A stretch of DNA of 55,201 bases from Methylobacterium amylolyticum (lineage in GTDB: Bacteria > Pseudomonadota > Alphaproteobacteria > Rhizobiales > Beijerinckiaceae), in the NCBI RefSeq assembly GCF_030700245.1, contig NZ_JAUYZI010000040.1, positions 1-55,201 on the forward strand, given 5' to 3'. Shown here piece by piece: positions 1 to 8,654 of this stretch. The notes under the pieces are model-generated. The model was not told where the DNA came from. It searched no databases and saw only the letters and a list, made by a program, of their open reading frames with translations. Position 1 is the stretch's first letter. Each line of letters starts with the position of its first letter. A program made the translations under genes and the position numbers.

Positions 1-507
1 ATGGGGTCCGGGCGCGGCTCATTTGGTGCCGCGCCGGGCGCGTACGCCCCTGCCTCCATGCCCGCACCCGAGCCGTCCCGCACCGGACGCGCCGCCCGGG
101 GCGGCGACGACCGAAGTCGCCGACGCGGGCACCGCCCCGCCGCCCGAACCGCCCCGGTCGGTCACCGGGGGGCTCCCTGGGCGGGGCGAAGTCCGAAAAG
201 ACCCCGCCCCGCCGGGCAGCGGATGCCCCATCAGAACCACGCATCAGGACAAAAGTCAAGTTCTTTGTTTATTTTCTCTAAGCGACGTCGCACGCCTCTC
301 CCTCTCCCCTCTGCGCGAAAGGGTGGCCCCCGGAGGGGGTCGGGAGAGGGGAGCGGCGGCGCCGGAGGTGGTGCCCGGCACGCGCTGGTGTGACGGTGCC
401 TGACGCCGTGCTCCCCTCTCCCGACCCGGCTTCACGCGAGGGGCGCCTTCTTGGCCACCCTCCCCCGCAGAGGGGGGAGGGAGAGGCGCGGGCTCTCTTA
501 AAAAAGC
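1..507. other. Intergenic stretch with no convincing gene
   Basis: I see no gene here. The open frames on both strands are Arg/Pro/Gly-rich translations of GC-rich DNA with no recognisable domain. A short AT-richer patch lies at about 255-290. The right two thirds are a long imperfect palindrome of the CCCTCTCC type, listed separately. Confidence 0.5.
295..487. repeat. Palindromic repeat family C, copy 1
   Basis: The left arm is a pyrimidine-rich run (cctctccctctcccctctgc) followed by a gggagaggggagc stretch. The right arm carries the complement, ending in ccctcccccgcagagggggg and agggagagg. The arrangement recurs at 9891-10056 and 33057-33230, with a single-arm remnant near 44493. It lies just downstream of the quinone oxidoreductase gene, so it could act as a strong RNA hairpin, but I infer that only from symmetry. 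Confidence 0.7.
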
Positions 508-1482
508 TCACACCCGGATCAGCACCTTCCCCACCGCCTCGCGCCGGATCAGTACCCCGAACGCGTCGCGGAACGCGTCGAGCGGGTAGACCCCGTGCAC
601 CTTGGCGGTGAGCTTGCCCGCCGCCACCCAGGCCAGCAGCCTCTCCTGGTCGGCCCGGTGCGCCGCCGCCTCGCGGTCGGTGAAGGCGCCCCAGTGGACG
701 CCCTGCACGTCGAGTTCCTTCAGGAGGATCAGGTTCAGCGGCAGCTTCGGGATGGCGCCGGCCGCGAATCCGACCACGAGGTAGCGCCCCCGCCACGCCA
801 GCGCCCTTAAGGACGGCTCGGCGAAGGCGTCGCCGACGGCGTCGTAGACCACGTCGACCCCGGCCCCGCCGGTGATCCGGCGCAGTTCATCCTTGAGGGT
901 GGCGGGGTCGTAGACGAGGCCCGCCTCCGCCCCGTGGGCGCGGGCGGCCGCCAGCTTCTCCTCGGAGGAGGCGCAGGCGATCACCCGCGCGCCCATCAGC
1001 GCCCCAAGCTCCACCGCCGCGAGCCCGACCCCACCCGAGGCGCCGAGCACCGCCAGCCACTCGCCGGGCTGCACCCGCGCGCGGTTGGCCAGCGCGTGCA
1101 GCGAGGTGCCGTAGGTGATGGTGAGCCCCGCCGCCTGTTCGTCCGGCACCCCGTCCGGCACCGGCGTCAGCCGCTTCGCATCGACCGCGATCTCTTCGGC
1201 GCAGCAGCCGTGGCCGGCATGGACCACCACCCGCTGGCCGATCGCGAGCCCCGCAACCCGCTCCCCCAGCGCCGCGATCACCCCGACCCCCTCGCCCCCC
1301 GGCGAGAACGGCAGCGGCGGCTTCACCTGGTAGCGCCCGGCGACGATCAGCGTGTCGAAGAAGTTGAGCGCGGCGAGCGACATGCGCACCAGCGCCTGGC
1401 CGGGCCCGGGAGTCGGCGCGGGCCGCTCCGCGACGCGCAGGGCCTCGGCCCCGTCCAAGCTCTCGCACACCAAGGCCCGCAT
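508..1482 (-). CDS. NADPH:quinone oxidoreductase family protein (MDR superfamily)
   Basis: A 324-residue zinc-independent medium-chain dehydrogenase/reductase, predicted to reduce quinones or related enone substrates with NADPH in the cytoplasm. The GroES-like N-terminal half carries NFFDTLIVAGRYQ (about 40-52) and PGGEGVGVI (61-69), typical of the quinone-oxidoreductase branch. The Rossmann fold begins with GASGGVG (147-153). The Cys ligands of zinc alcohol dehydrogenases are absent. Length fits the family (about 325). It starts at the ATG of MRALVCE and stands alone on the minus strand, next to palindromic repeat C1. The physiological substrate cannot be read from sequence. Confidence 0.88.
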   Translation of the reverse strand: MRALVCESLDGAEALRVAERPAPTPGPGQALVRMSLAALNFFDTLIVAGRYQVKPPLPFSPGGEGVGVIAALGERVAGLAIGQRVVVHAGHGCCAEEIAVDAKRLTPVPDGVPDEQAAGLTITYGTSLHALANRARVQPGEWLAVLGASGGVGLAAVELGALMGARVIACASSEEKLAAARAHGAEAGLVYDPATLKDELRRITGGAGVDVVYDAVGDAFAEPSLRALAWRGRYLVVGFAAGAIPKLPLNLILLKELDVQGVHWGAFTDREAAAHRADQERLLAWVAAGKLTAKVHGVYPLDAFRDAFGVLIRREAVGKVLIRV

Positions 1483-1570
1483 CGCGTCGCTCCCGATCCC
1501 CTCGCGCCTTTCAGGACCGGGCGGGCGGCTCGGTCAAGCCGGTTCCAGGGTGACATCACCGCGAACGCCC

Positions 1571-1990
1571 CTCCGTCTTCACGAGCGAAGCGAAGCAATT
1601 TAGGGAGCCGCGCGGTGCGTCGTTTCGCGTCGCCGAGGAAAGCCGCATGCGCGAGCCCGCCGTCTACATCATGGCGAACCGCCGCAACGGGACGCTCTAT
1701 ACGGGCGTGACGGCGAACCTCGCCCGCCGGGTCCATGAGCACCGCGAAGCGCTCCTGCCGGGCTTCACCAGCCGCTACGGCTGCAAGCTGCTCGTCTGGT
1801 ACGAGGGCCATGCGACGATGATCGAGGCCATCGCCCGCGAGAAGCAGATCAAGGCCGGATCGCGGAAAGGGAAACTCGCACTGATCGAGGCGCTGAATCC
1901 GGATTGGCGGGACCTCTATCCCACCCTCGCGTGACGGTGTCTCGCGTCGCGGTTCCCTGGATTGCTTCGCTGCGCTCGCAAAGACGGCGG
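1571..1990. repeat. Inverted-repeat arms flanking the GIY-YIG gene (family A core)
   Basis: The left arm (1571-1605) contains cgagcgaagcgaagcaat and the right arm (1955-1990) contains its near complement, attgcttcgctgcgctcg. About 30 positions pair with roughly five mismatches. The same arm sequence forms the stem of three shorter palindromes in this window (8122-8214, 8316-8408, 40605-40697), where the loop is only about 25-30 bases and holds no gene. Here the loop holds the GIY-YIG gene. Confidence 0.7.
1647..1934 (+). CDS. Small GIY-YIG nuclease family protein
   Basis: A 95-residue single-domain GIY-YIG protein (COG2827-like predicted endonuclease). The signature is split as VYIM (6-9) and YTGVT (18-22). 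Next come Arg27/Arg28, His30, and the conserved AIAREKQIK segment (61-69), which includes a candidate metal-binding Glu. It ends with NPDWRDLY, typical of this family. It has no DNA-recognition domain, unlike UvrC or homing nucleases. The gene lies exactly between inverted arms at 1571-1605 and 1955-1990. Family members are often near repeats, but their biological role is not established. The ATG start gives the usual family length. Confidence 0.85.
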   Translation: MREPAVYIMANRRNGTLYTGVTANLARRVHEHREALLPGFTSRYGCKLLVWYEGHATMIEAIAREKQIKAGSRKGKLALIEALNPDWRDLYPTLA

Positions 1991-2046
1991 CGGCGCGGCC
2001 AGGGTACAGGATGCCCACCCAGTCGATGATCCGGCCTGGAGCGCTC

Positions 2047-5000
2047 TCAATGCGCCTCCTGCCAGTTCCCGGCCGCCTTGGCCTCCACCATCAGGGGCAC
2101 CCGCAGCGTCAGGGCCGGCGCCGGCGCCTCCTCCATCACGCGCGCGATGATCGGGATCGCCCGGTCCACCTCGCCCGCGTCGGCCTCGAACACCAGCTCG
2201 TCGTGCACCTGGAGCAGCATGCGCGCGCCGAGGTCCTGCTCGGCCAGTGCGCCCTCCATCCGGGTCATCGCCCGGCGGATGATGTCGGCGGCGGTGCCCT
2301 GGATCGGGGCGTTGATCGCCTGCCGCTCGACGCTCGCCCGCTCGGACGGGTTGTTGGAGCGGATCTGCGGGTAGTGGCAGACCCGGCCGAACAGGGTGGT
2401 GACGTAGCCCTTGTCGCGGCACAGCTTCTTGGTGTCGTCGATGTAGGCGCGGATGCCGGGGAAGCGCTCGAAATACTGCTTGATGAAGGCCGCGGCCTCC
2501 GGCTGGCCGATGCCGAGGCGGTCGGCGAGCCCGAAGGCCGAGATGCCGTAGATGATGCCGAAGTTGATCGTCTTGGCCCGGCGCCGCAGGTCCGGCGTCA
2601 TCGCCTTGAGCGACACGCCGAACATCGCGCTCGCGGTGGCCGCGTGGATGTCGATGCCCTCCTCGAACGCCTGCCGGAGCTGCGGGATGTCGGCCATGTG
2701 GGCGAGCAGGCGCAGCTCGATCTGCGAGTAGTCCGCCGAGATCAGCGCCTTTCCGGGCGCGGCCACGAAGGCCCGGCGGATGCGGCGGCCCTCCTCCGTG
2801 CGCACGGGGATGTTCTGGAGGTTCGGCTCGGACGAGGACAGCCGCCCGGTCGTGGTCGCCGCCAGGGAGAACGAGGTGTGGACGCGCTGCGTGTCGCGGT
2901 CGGCGTGCGCCTGGAGCGCGTCGGTGTAGGTCGACTTGAGCTTCGAGAGCTGCCGCCACTCCAGGATCTTTTTGGGTAATTCGTGTCCCGCTTGGGCGAG
3001 TTCCTCCAGCAACGTGGCGGGGGTGGCCCACTGACCGGACGGCGTCTTCTTGGCGCCCGGCAGGCCCATCTTGCCGAACAGGATGTCGCCGATCTGCTTC
3101 GGTGAGCTGACCGAGAAGGTCTCGCCCGCGTCCGCCTGGATCTCTTCTTCAAGGCGAACGAGAATTTGAGAAAAATCCCCCGACAGGCGGCTCAGCATGT
3201 CGCGGTCGACGCGGATGCCGGCCCGCTCCATCCGGGCGATCACCGGCAGCAGCGGCCGCTCCAGGGTCTCGTAGACGGCGGCCCTGCGCTCGGCGACGAG
3301 CCGCGGCTTCATCATCCGCCACAGCCGCAGGGTCACGTCGGCGTCCTCGGCCGCGTAGGCGGTGGCGCGGTCGAGCGCGACGCGGTCGAAGCTGACCTTG
3401 TTGCGCCCCGTGCCGGCCACGTCCGAGAAGGTGATCGGCTGGTGGCCCAGGTGGCGGCGGGCCAGCTCGTCCATGCCGTGCCCGCCCTTGCCCGCGTCGA
3501 GCACGTAGGAGATCAGCATCGTGTCGTCGAAGGGCGCGACCTCGATGCCGTAGCGGGCGAGCACCACCCAGTCGTACTTGAGGTTCTGGCCGACCTTGAG
3601 CACGCCGGGGTTCTCCAGCAGCGGCTTGAGGCGGGCGAGCGCGTCGTCGAGCGCGATCTGGCTGGGGACGCGCTCGACCACGTCGGAGGGCGCGGCGCCC
3701 TCCCCGAAAAGGTCGCCGGCATCGGGCTCGGCCTTCACCGCCTGGACGTGGGCGAGCGGGATGTAGCAGGCCCGCCCCGGCGCCACCGCCAGCGACACGC
3801 CGACGAGGCCGGCGCGGTGGGCGTCGAGCGCGTCGGTCTCGGTGTCGACGGCGATCACGCCGGCCTCCTCGGCCTCCGCGATCCAGGCGTCGAGGTGCTC
3901 CAGCGAGACCACCGTCTCGTAGGCCTCCGTGTCGAACGGCTTCACCGCCTCGGCCGCGCGCGCCGCGACGAGGTTGCCGGGCGTCGGCTCGGCGGGCGCG
4001 CGGGGCTTCGGCGCGGCCTCCGGCAGGTCGAACGCGGCGAAGGGATCGACCTCGCCCGAGTCCGGCGGTGCGTCCCCCGGCGGGCGCTCGGGCCCGGCCG
4101 CCTGGGTCTCCGGATCGGGCGGCACGGAATCCCCGAAGAACGGCACCGCGTCGCTGCCGCCCGCGTCGTTCCGGTAGCCGTGCGGGCGCGCGCCCGGCAG
4201 CAGGGCGGGGTCGGGCCGCACCGCCTCGGGATCCACGTGCAGCATCTGGGCGATGCGGCGCGTCAGGGTGTTGAACTCCATCGCCTTGAGGAAGCCGACC
4301 AGCCGCTCCGGGTCGGGCTTGGGCAGCCGCAAGTCGTCCAGCGGCACCGGGACGGCCACGTCCTCCATCAGCGCCACGAGCTTGCGCGAGAGCCGGGCCT
4401 GATCGACGTTGGCGAGCAGGGTCTCCCGGCGCTTGGGCTGCTTGATCTCCCCCGCCCGCTCCAGGAGCGCGTCGAGGCTGCCGAACTCCTTGATCAGGGC
4501 GGCCGCCGTCTTCAGGCCGATGCCGGGCACGCCGGGGACGTTGTCGGAGGTGTCGCCGATCAGCGCCAGCGCGTCGCCGATCTGGTTCGGTTGCAGGCCC
4601 TCCCACTTGGCGACGATCGCCGCCACGTCGAGGTTGCGCTCGGGCCGGTAGCCGGGCTTGCCCTTGGCCCCCGACTCGAAGTCGTAGAACCGCACCAGCG
4701 GCCCCACGAGCTGCATCAGGTCCTTGTCGGAGGAGACGATGATGACGCCCGCGCCCCGCGCCTCGGCGAGCCGGGTGTAGGTGGCGATCAGGTCGTCGGC
4801 CTCGTAGCGCTCCAGCTCCACCGCGTGCAGGCCGAAGGCGCGCACCGCGTCGCGCATCAGCGGCATCTGCCGCTTGAGGTCGTCGGGCGCGTCGGGGCGG
4901 TGGCCCTTGTAGTCCGGGAACATCTCCTTGCGGAACGACCCTTCCGACTTGTCGAAGACGATGCCGAGATGGGTCGGGCACACGCCCGCCGCGCCCTCCT

Positions 5001-5238
5001 GCACGAACTGCGCGATCTTGGCGCAGAACAGCCGCACCGCCCCGGTCGGCAGCCCGTCCGACGGGCGGAAGTTGTAGCGCTCGGGCTGGTTAATCGACTG
5101 GAAGTAGGCCCGGAAGATGAAGGACGAGCCGTCGACCAGGAGCACCTGATCGCCGGGGCCGACGGGCTTCGGGGTCGCGGACCCGGCGGTCTCGGTCTCG
5201 GTTGTCGCGGTCTCGGCGGACTCGGTCTCGGCGGTCAT
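2047..5238 (-). CDS. polA: DNA polymerase I
   Basis: A 1063-residue PolA for gap filling in repair and for Okazaki primer removal. The N-terminal 5'-nuclease domain begins with LLVDGSSFIFRAYF (about 32-45). A Pro/Gly/Ala-rich linker follows at about 330-440. The 3'-5' exonuclease domain has AVDTETDALD (about 462) and YAAEDADVTLRLW. The polymerase domain has motif A SADYSQIELRLLAH (about 831), O-helix RRRAKTINFGIIYG, and motif C LLQVHDELVFE (from about 1008). I chose the ATG before TAETESAE because the frame remains open to 5538, but that extra stretch translates a dispersed palindrome (5395-5510). It is longer than E. coli PolA mainly through the linker. Confidence 0.96.
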   Translation of the reverse strand: MTAETESAETATTETETAGSATPKPVGPGDQVLLVDGSSFIFRAYFQSINQPERYNFRPSDGLPTGAVRLFCAKIAQFVQEGAAGVCPTHLGIVFDKSEGSFRKEMFPDYKGHRPDAPDDLKRQMPLMRDAVRAFGLHAVELERYEADDLIATYTRLAEARGAGVIIVSSDKDLMQLVGPLVRFYDFESGAKGKPGYRPERNLDVAAIVAKWEGLQPNQIGDALALIGDTSDNVPGVPGIGLKTAAALIKEFGSLDALLERAGEIKQPKRRETLLANVDQARLSRKLVALMEDVAVPVPLDDLRLPKPDPERLVGFLKAMEFNTLTRRIAQMLHVDPEAVRPDPALLPGARPHGYRNDAGGSDAVPFFGDSVPPDPETQAAGPERPPGDAPPDSGEVDPFAAFDLPEAAPKPRAPAEPTPGNLVAARAAEAVKPFDTEAYETVVSLEHLDAWIAEAEEAGVIAVDTETDALDAHRAGLVGVSLAVAPGRACYIPLAHVQAVKAEPDAGDLFGEGAAPSDVVERVPSQIALDDALARLKPLLENPGVLKVGQNLKYDWVVLARYGIEVAPFDDTMLISYVLDAGKGGHGMDELARRHLGHQPITFSDVAGTGRNKVSFDRVALDRATAYAAEDADVTLRLWRMMKPRLVAERRAAVYETLERPLLPVIARMERAGIRVDRDMLSRLSGDFSQILVRLEEEIQADAGETFSVSSPKQIGDILFGKMGLPGAKKTPSGQWATPATLLEELAQAGHELPKKILEWRQLSKLKSTYTDALQAHADRDTQRVHTSFSLAATTTGRLSSSEPNLQNIPVRTEEGRRIRRAFVAAPGKALISADYSQIELRLLAHMADIPQLRQAFEEGIDIHAATASAMFGVSLKAMTPDLRRRAKTINFGIIYGISAFGLADRLGIGQPEAAAFIKQYFERFPGIRAYIDDTKKLCRDKGYVTTLFGRVCHYPQIRSNNPSERASVERQAINAPIQGTAADIIRRAMTRMEGALAEQDLGARMLLQVHDELVFEADAGEVDRAIPIIARVMEEAPAPALTLRVPLMVEAKAAGNWQEAH

Positions 5239-5394
5239 GGGCGTCCAGGCGTCGGGAGGCCGGCTCGCGATCCGGCGCGGCCGCGAGGCCGGTCGTGAAC
5301 GCTCCGCCGGAGGTTGTCCAGCGCGCCCGCGCGACGCCGCGGGGCTCCGAACTCGGGTTAACGCTGGGCCACCTCGGCTGCGATCCACCACCCC

Positions 5395-5510
5395 CGTCAT
5401 TCCGGGGCCGCGCAGCGGAGCCCGGAATCCAGAACCACAGGGCGTGCCGGGCTTGGCTATCGTCGGCGTTTCTGGATCCCGGGCTCGCCTCCGGCGCCCC
5501 GGGATCACGG
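5395..5510. repeat. Palindromic repeat (family D, gtcattccggggc type)
   Basis: The left arm starts cgtcattccggggccgcgca and reaches a ggaatccagaa end. The right arm, from about 5470, is the near complement (tctggatcccgggctcgcc, then ccccgggatcac). Total span is about 116 bases with a loop around the gcttggctatcg stretch. It lies in the gap between polA and the TAXI gene. A shorter relative of the same motif occurs near 8480-8520. Confidence 0.65.
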
Positions 5511-5598
5511 AGTGCGTGTCAGAACCGGCGACAAACACGCTGCGGCTGTGTCGCGTTCATCCGAGTTCGGACCTCTGGCGCGACGCCGACCGAGCCGC

Positions 5599-7026
5599 CT
5601 ACTCGGCCGCGGGCAGGCTCAGCGCCGTGAGGCGCGCCTTGTTGCGGCGGCGCGCGTCGCCCTCCGTCTCCGGGCCGAGCTGCCGCCGCGCGTCGGCGAT
5701 GGCCGCGTGGACCCCGTCCACCGCCAGGATCAGGGCGCTGACCGTGCGGGTGTCGATGGCGCGCTCGCGGGCGTAGGCGACCACGTCGGCGACGAGGCCG
5801 TCGGTCTCCCGGGCGATGGTGTCGAGCTCCAGCGCGCTCGACGCGCCGCGCACCTCGCGCAGGATGTCGAGCAGGCGGTCGAGCACGATGTCGACCCGCT
5901 CCCGCCGCTTGCGGGCGAGCCGCTGGCCGACCCACGCGATGCCGGAGCCCAGCGTGCCGCCGAAGAAGGCGAACAGGTAGATGTAGTCTTCGTAGCGGTC
6001 GAGGAACGTCTGCTGCTCGCGCTCGAAATAGTCGACCGCGCCGGGGTGGTTCGGCAGCCGGGCGGAGGTGGCCGCGACCGTGGTGTCGAACTCGGGCGCC
6101 TTCATCAGCTTGGCGGCGGGCGCGGCCGCGGCGAGCTTCGAGCGCCACTCGAACAGGTGCTGGGTCGCCGAGGCCACCGCCACGCGGCTGACCGTGCCGC
6201 GGGCCATCAGCCGGTAGGAGGCGCCCACCGTGCGCACCTCCTCCTCCGGCCGCTTCGGCCGGCCGCCGAAGGTCCCCGCGGGGATCGTCACCGCCTGGAG
6301 TTCGGGGAAGCGCTGGAGGATGGCGTCGCCGTCGGGGATCGCCACGAAGCCGAGCTTGCGCTCCGGGGCGCCGAGTTCGGCCGCCCGGACCACGGCGGCC
6401 GCGACCTTGGAGGTCGGACCGGCGATCACCGCCACCGCGTCCACCCGCTTCTCGGCGAGCGCGGCGCTCACCTCGCCGACCTTCAGCGGGACCAGGGCGA
6501 CGCGGCCCGGCGCCGGCTCGCCCTCCCCCGCCGCGTGGCCGGCCTCGGCGCCCTCGGCCGCGGCGCCGCCGGGCACGAGGTCGTAGAACGACAGGACGTT
6601 GGTCACGAACGGCAGATCGGCCCCGTGCCGGACCACCACGCCGAGCCGGCGGCGGGACAGAGCCGGGATCTCGTCGATGTCGGAGCCCTCGGGGGCGACG
6701 ATCACCAGCGCCTCGTCGTGGAGGATCGCCAGCGTCAGCCCGTTCTCGGGCAGGAAGACGTCGGGGCGCACCACCGCGAGGTCGGCGCGGTTCTTCTGGA
6801 GGGCGAGGCCGGAGTCGCGCACGTCCTCGTAGCGCACCACCTTCAGGCGCACGTCCTCGCGGGCCCGGTCGAGGGCGGACGCGTAGGCCTCGACCAAAGC
6901 CGCCTCGGGCCCGTCCTGGGGCCCGACCGCCACGGTCAGCGTGGTCGGGCGCGACAGGTAGAACACCAGCGCGGCCGCCCCGGCCAGGGCCACGGCGAGG
7001 AGAACGAGGACCCACTCGCGGCGCAT
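5599..7026 (-). CDS. TAXI-family TRAP transporter solute-binding protein, membrane-anchored
   Basis: A protein of about 475 residues. An N-terminal hydrophobic segment (WVLVLLAVALAGAAALVFYL, about 5-24) is followed by a TAXI/NMT1-like periplasmic-binding domain (VAVGPQDGPEAALVEAYA and LAVVRPDVFL blocks). A second membrane segment lies near residue 350 (IYLFAFFGGTLGSGIAWVG). A charged C-terminal region of about 110 residues, probably helical, follows. A typical secreted TAXI protein is about 320 residues and lacks the second half. No TRAP permease gene is nearby. The ATG at 7026 has GAGGTG upstream; a further upstream non-ATG start is possible. The ligand is unknown. Confidence 0.8.
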   Translation of the reverse strand: MRREWVLVLLAVALAGAAALVFYLSRPTTLTVAVGPQDGPEAALVEAYASALDRAREDVRLKVVRYEDVRDSGLALQKNRADLAVVRPDVFLPENGLTLAILHDEALVIVAPEGSDIDEIPALSRRRLGVVVRHGADLPFVTNVLSFYDLVPGGAAAEGAEAGHAAGEGEPAPGRVALVPLKVGEVSAALAEKRVDAVAVIAGPTSKVAAAVVRAAELGAPERKLGFVAIPDGDAILQRFPELQAVTIPAGTFGGRPKRPEEEVRTVGASYRLMARGTVSRVAVASATQHLFEWRSKLAAAAPAAKLMKAPEFDTTVAATSARLPNHPGAVDYFEREQQTFLDRYEDYIYLFAFFGGTLGSGIAWVGQRLARKRRERVDIVLDRLLDILREVRGASSALELDTIARETDGLVADVVAYARERAIDTRTVSALILAVDGVHAAIADARRQLGPETEGDARRRNKARLTALSLPAAE

Positions 7027-7169
7027 CAGCACCTCGGCCACCGCCCGCAGGCGGTGTCGCAGGAGTCCGGGCGATGGGCGTGGGATCGGTCCATGGCCGA
7101 GCCTGTCGCGTTGCGCGCGTTCCATGGCTCCGTCATGGAACGCAATCCTGTCCAGAACGTGAAGAACCG

Positions 7170-7772
7170 GTGACTCGCCCAAACGTTGCAGATCCCGCGC
7201 CAGATCGCGCCGAAGGGCGGAGCGAGGCCGCGCGCCGGCCTCCGGGCCCGGTGACCGCCGCCTGGCTGGAGCGGGTCGCCCTGCACTACCTCGAACGCTA
7301 CAGCGCCTCGACCGAGATGCTCCGGCGCACGCTCGCGCGGCGGGTGGCGAAGCGGGCGCGCGCCCGCGACGAGGACCCGGCCGCCTTCGCCGACCTCGTC
7401 GAGGCGGTGGTCGCCCGCGCCCGGGGCGCCGGCCTCGTCGACGACGCCCGGTTCGCCCGGGCGCGGCTCGCGACCCTGCGCCGCCGCGGCACGTCGAGCC
7501 GGGGCGCCTCGGCCAAGCTCGCCGCCAAGGGCGTGCCGCGCGCCGAGATCGAGGCCGCGATGGCCGCCGAGCAGGAGTCTTCCGACGCGGAGGCCCCCGG
7601 CATCGACGCGCAGGCGGCCCACGCCTACGCCAAGCGCCGCCGCCTCGGCCCGCACCGCCGGCCCGACACCCGCGCCGCCCACCGCGACCGCGACCTCGCC
7701 GCGATGGCCCGCGCCGGGTTCTCTTATGATTTGGCGAAGCAGGTGGTGGATGGGGAGATCGGCGAGGCGTGA
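7170..7772 (+). CDS. recX: Regulatory protein RecX
   Basis: A protein of about 200 residues that matches the RecX family, which binds RecA filaments and limits recombinase activity. Visible blocks are ALHYLERYSASTEMLRRTLA, the VARARGAGLVDDARFARA helix pair, and the repeat-like RRGTSSRGASAKLAAKGVPR. The frame is also open from an ATG at 7074. I prefer the GTG at 7170 (V-T-R-P-N) because gaagaa precedes it and the extra 32 residues look unlike the family. recA is not adjacent. The gene diverges from the TAXI gene. Confidence 0.85.
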   Translation: MTRPNVADPAPDRAEGRSEAARRPPGPVTAAWLERVALHYLERYSASTEMLRRTLARRVAKRARARDEDPAAFADLVEAVVARARGAGLVDDARFARARLATLRRRGTSSRGASAKLAAKGVPRAEIEAAMAAEQESSDAEAPGIDAQAAHAYAKRRRLGPHRRPDTRAAHRDRDLAAMARAGFSYDLAKQVVDGEIGEA

Positions 7773-8080
7773 GGCGGCGCCGACCGCTCCCGGCACCGCG
7801 CCTGGGGAGCGTCGGCCGGGAGGCGGGGCATTGGCGGGACGGTGCGACGGGACGGACGGCGATCCGAAGGAGGACCGCTCTTCGTGGTGGGATGCCCTCT
7901 CCCGTCTCGATCGGGTCGAATGTCCGGTCGGCGTCGCGCGCCTGCTCGAGGCCTGCCCCAGGCTGATCGTGCGCGCGCTGCGCGTCTGACGGGGCGATCG
8001 GGATCCGGCGACGGTCGCGATGGCCATAATCCGCACCCCGGGGACAGGGCTCCGGACTCGGGTTCACGACCCGCAACCTG

Positions 8081-8256
8081 TGATACGGCTTCCGGCTGAA
8101 GGGTTCGGGATCGACGCTCTCCGTCTTTGCGAGCGGAGCGAAGCAATCCAGGGGCGCCACCGTCTCAAACCGCGCGCTGCCCTGGGTCGCTTCGCCTGCG
8201 GCTCGCGATGACGGCGCGGGCCCAGGTGACCGAGCGGTACACCCGGAAGCGGTATG
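8081..8256. repeat. Palindromic repeat family A, copy 1
   Basis: A nested palindrome. The inner arms are 8122-8153 (tctttgcgagcggagcgaag) and 8180-8214 (cgcttcgcctgcggctcgcg). The outer arms begin tacggcttccggctgaag and end acccggaagcggta. Bases 8081-8222 are almost identical to 40564-40705, 32 kb away, with only about two differences seen. This points to recent dispersal. Confidence 0.8.
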
Positions 8257-8275
8257 AGAGATGCAACCCCGCTAT

Positions 8276-8452
8276 CATACGACTTCAGGTTGAACGCTTC
8301 GGGCGCGGCTCTCTCCGTCTTTGCGAGCGGAGCGAAGCAACCCAGCGGCGCCACATCGACCGGCGTCGCGCAGCCCTGGGTCGCTTCGCCTACGGCTCGC
8401 GATGACGGCGTGGGCCCGGATCACCGAGCGGTTCACCAGGAAGCGGTATGAG
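8276..8452. repeat. Palindromic repeat family A, copy 2
   Basis: The same plan as the copy immediately to the left and in the same orientation. Inner arms are at 8316-8347 and 8374-8408. The loop sequence differs (a cgccacatcgaccggcgtcg stretch). Its right outer arm repeats ggaagcggtatgagagatgc as in copy 1, so the two form a tandem pair. Confidence 0.75.
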
Positions 8453-8654
8453 AGATGCAACCCCTCTCTCACACGCAGTCCGTCATGCTGGGACTGCCCA
8501 GCAGGGCCCGGAATGACGGGGCCGCTCGCAAACACCGCTGCCATGCATACATCGACCGGAGTTCGGAGCCCTGTCCCCGGGGTGCGGCATCACGGCCGGG
8601 GAGCGGGCGTCGCGCGGCCTTGTCTGCGCCGCATCCGCGTTCATCTTTCGTTCG

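Larger units (their letters stand above)
8031..8587. repeat. 29-bp inverted repeat bracketing the tandem repeats
   Basis: The left arm at 8031-8059 begins ccgcaccccggggacagggc. The right arm at 8559-8587 is its reverse complement with one mismatch in 29 positions. Between them lie two family A palindromes. A related ggctccgaactcgggtt string occurs upstream of polA near 5343. Confidence 0.75.
7773..8654. other. 882-bp intergenic region made of repeats
   Basis: No gene is supported. The region holds two tandem copies of palindromic family A (about 8081-8256 and 8276-8452), a small gtcat...atgac palindrome near 8480-8520, and a 29-bp inverted repeat whose arms (8031-8059 and 8559-8587) bracket them. 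The first 250 bases (7773-8030) contain nothing recognisable. Confidence 0.6.

Noticed and set aside
3166..5298. Long plus-strand open frame opposite polA (710 codons)
   Set aside because: It mirrors polA codons in very GC-rich DNA, has low-complexity Arg/Gly/Val content, and shows no domain, while the opposite strand encodes a full PolA.
5239..5538. 100-codon N-terminal extension of polA
   Set aside because: It translates a dispersed palindrome and does not resemble PolA.
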